From an uncultured Lachnospiraceae bacterium (lineage in GTDB: Bacteria; Bacillota_A; Clostridia; Lachnospirales; Lachnospiraceae): DNA of 5,991 bases. The translations under genes were made by a program, and so were the position numbers. The stretch spans positions 1 through 5,991 of the forward strand of contig CADBME010000395.1 of the NCBI GenBank assembly GCA_902795715.1. Reading direction: 5' to 3'. A model generated the notes under the pieces. That model made no database searches, had not been told where the DNA came from, and saw nothing but the letters and a program-made list of their open reading frames with translations. Positions 5,145 to 5,991 of the stretch are shown piece by piece (the first letter of the stretch is position 1; every line of letters begins with the position of its first letter).

Positions 5145-5991
5145 CTATTTCAAAAGCACCGATGCCAGGGTCTTCATCAGCTGATCAACATCCACCGGTT
5201 TTGCGATGTGTGCCTGCATGCCTGCATCAAGAGCTGCGAGTTCATCTTCTTTAAAGGCATTGGCTGTCATGGCCAGGATCGGTATCTTGGCCAGTTCTTT
5301 GTTATCTAATGCACGAATTTCCCTGGTCGCCTCATATCCGTCCATTACCGGCATCTGGATATCCATCAGGATAGCGTCATAGTATCCCGGCTCAGAAGAG
5401 GAAACCTTGTCCAGGGCTATTTTGCCATTCTCAGCAGTTTCCACGATAAATCCTGCCTCTGTGAGAATCATATTGGCGATTTCCATGTTAATCATGTTGT
5501 CCTCAACCAACAGCAGCCGTTTGCCTGTGAAGTCGACTGCAATATCTTCCTTCACCTCTTCACTGGCATCCGGTCTTTCTTCCTGCTGAACATCCTTTAT
5601 ATCTTTCTCCTGGGCAATTCTCAGCTTCATGCGAATGACGATAGTTGTGCCGGATCCCGGTGAAGTGATTACTTCAATGGTACCACCCATCAGGTCGATA
5701 ATGCTTTTGGTGATCGACATTCCCAGTCCGGTTCCTTCTACACCGCTTACAGTAGAAGTACGCTCCCGCTCAAAGGCAGTAAAAATCTTCTCGGCAAATT
5801 CCCGGGACATGCCGATACCACTGTCCTGTACCCTTATCTCATAGGATCCGTATCCGTATTCCCCACTGCCAACCTGGTATAGGGAAGCAGTAATATGTCC
5901 CCCTTCCGGAGTAAACTTATAGGCATTACTGAGGATATTCAGGAGCACGCGATTCAGGTTTTTCCTGTCGCACCAGACATATTGATTCTGC
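5145..5991 (-). CDS. Hybrid sensor histidine kinase, C-terminal part (cut by window edge)
   Basis: The visible 281 residues cover most of a HATPase_c domain and a complete C-terminal receiver domain. ATPase motifs: N-box NILSNAYKFT (18-27), G1 DSGIGM (56-61), F-box region FTAFERE (70-76) and G2 GTGLGMS (86-92). An acidic linker follows (about 125-155, rich in Glu/Asp). The receiver runs from about 157 to 281 with acidic-pocket VEDN (162-165), phospho-acceptor Asp210 in LMDIQMPVMDG, Thr242 in AMTANAF and Lys264 in AKPVD; all switch residues are present. The sensor and dimerisation/His-phosphotransfer parts lie beyond the window. The protein ends right after the receiver, so any further phosphorelay partner (Hpt protein, output regulator) must be separate. 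The next gene downstream has its own promoter, and no strong terminator separates them. The input signal cannot be told from this fragment. Confidence 0.95.
   Translation of the reverse strand, partial: QNQYVWCDRKNLNRVLLNILSNAYKFTPEGGHITASLYQVGSGEYGYGSYEIRVQDSGIGMSREFAEKIFTAFERERTSTVSGVEGTGLGMSITKSIIDLMGGTIEVITSPGSGTTIVIRMKLRIAQEKDIKDVQQEERPDASEEVKEDIAVDFTGKRLLLVEDNMINMEIANMILTEAGFIVETAENGKIALDKVSSSEPGYYDAILMDIQMPVMDGYEATREIRALDNKELAKIPILAMTANAFKEDELAALDAGMQAHIAKPVDVDQLMKTLASVLLK

Overview
The window reads as a piece of a Firmicutes (Clostridia) chromosome, and a Lachnospiraceae-like host is plausible. The reasons are a T-box leader with a transcription terminator, A/G-rich Shine-Dalgarno sites, sigma-A-type promoters, a hybrid sensor kinase and an atypical SDR of a type I associate with that family. 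This assignment is an inference from recall, not a computed result. Every gene I can support lies on the minus strand, so transcription runs from high to low coordinates.

From right to left: (1) 5145-5991 is the C-terminal part of a hybrid sensor histidine kinase (ATPase domain plus receiver), cut by the window edge. (2) 4183-5070 is an unrecognised 295-residue protein with an N-terminal helix-turn-helix. It has its own promoter, a perfect inverted repeat lying between -35 and -10, and a strong terminator whose loop contains its stop codon. (3) 3189-4163 is an atypical extended SDR (NAD-dependent epimerase/dehydratase family) without its N-terminal nucleotide-binding segment. Recognisable SDR sequence starts at the T-tract of the preceding gene's terminator, so it looks like a 5'-truncated remnant. 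(4) 2580-3188 is a long regulatory region: a consensus promoter, a T-box riboswitch specific for tRNA-Trp, its antiterminator/terminator switch, and then an unexpected ~172-bp element with 12-bp perfect inverted ends and internal hairpin arms. (5) 1-2579 is a tryptophan operon, trpD-trpC-trpF-trpB, with ATGA overlaps at all three junctions; trpB is cut by the window edge.

The trp genes convert anthranilate to indole-glycerol phosphate (TrpD, TrpF, TrpC) and then, with TrpB and presumably a TrpA beyond the window, to tryptophan. Uncharged tRNA-Trp is expected to bind the T-box and allow read-through into trpD. The anthranilate synthase genes trpE and trpG are not in front of trpD: the T-box leads directly into trpD and the next gene upstream is the SDR remnant. 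Anthranilate must therefore be made by genes elsewhere or be acquired.

The most unusual items are the folded inverted-repeat element between the T-box terminator and trpD, the SDR truncated at a terminator, and the helix-turn-helix protein with an unrecognised C-terminal region and a likely operator.
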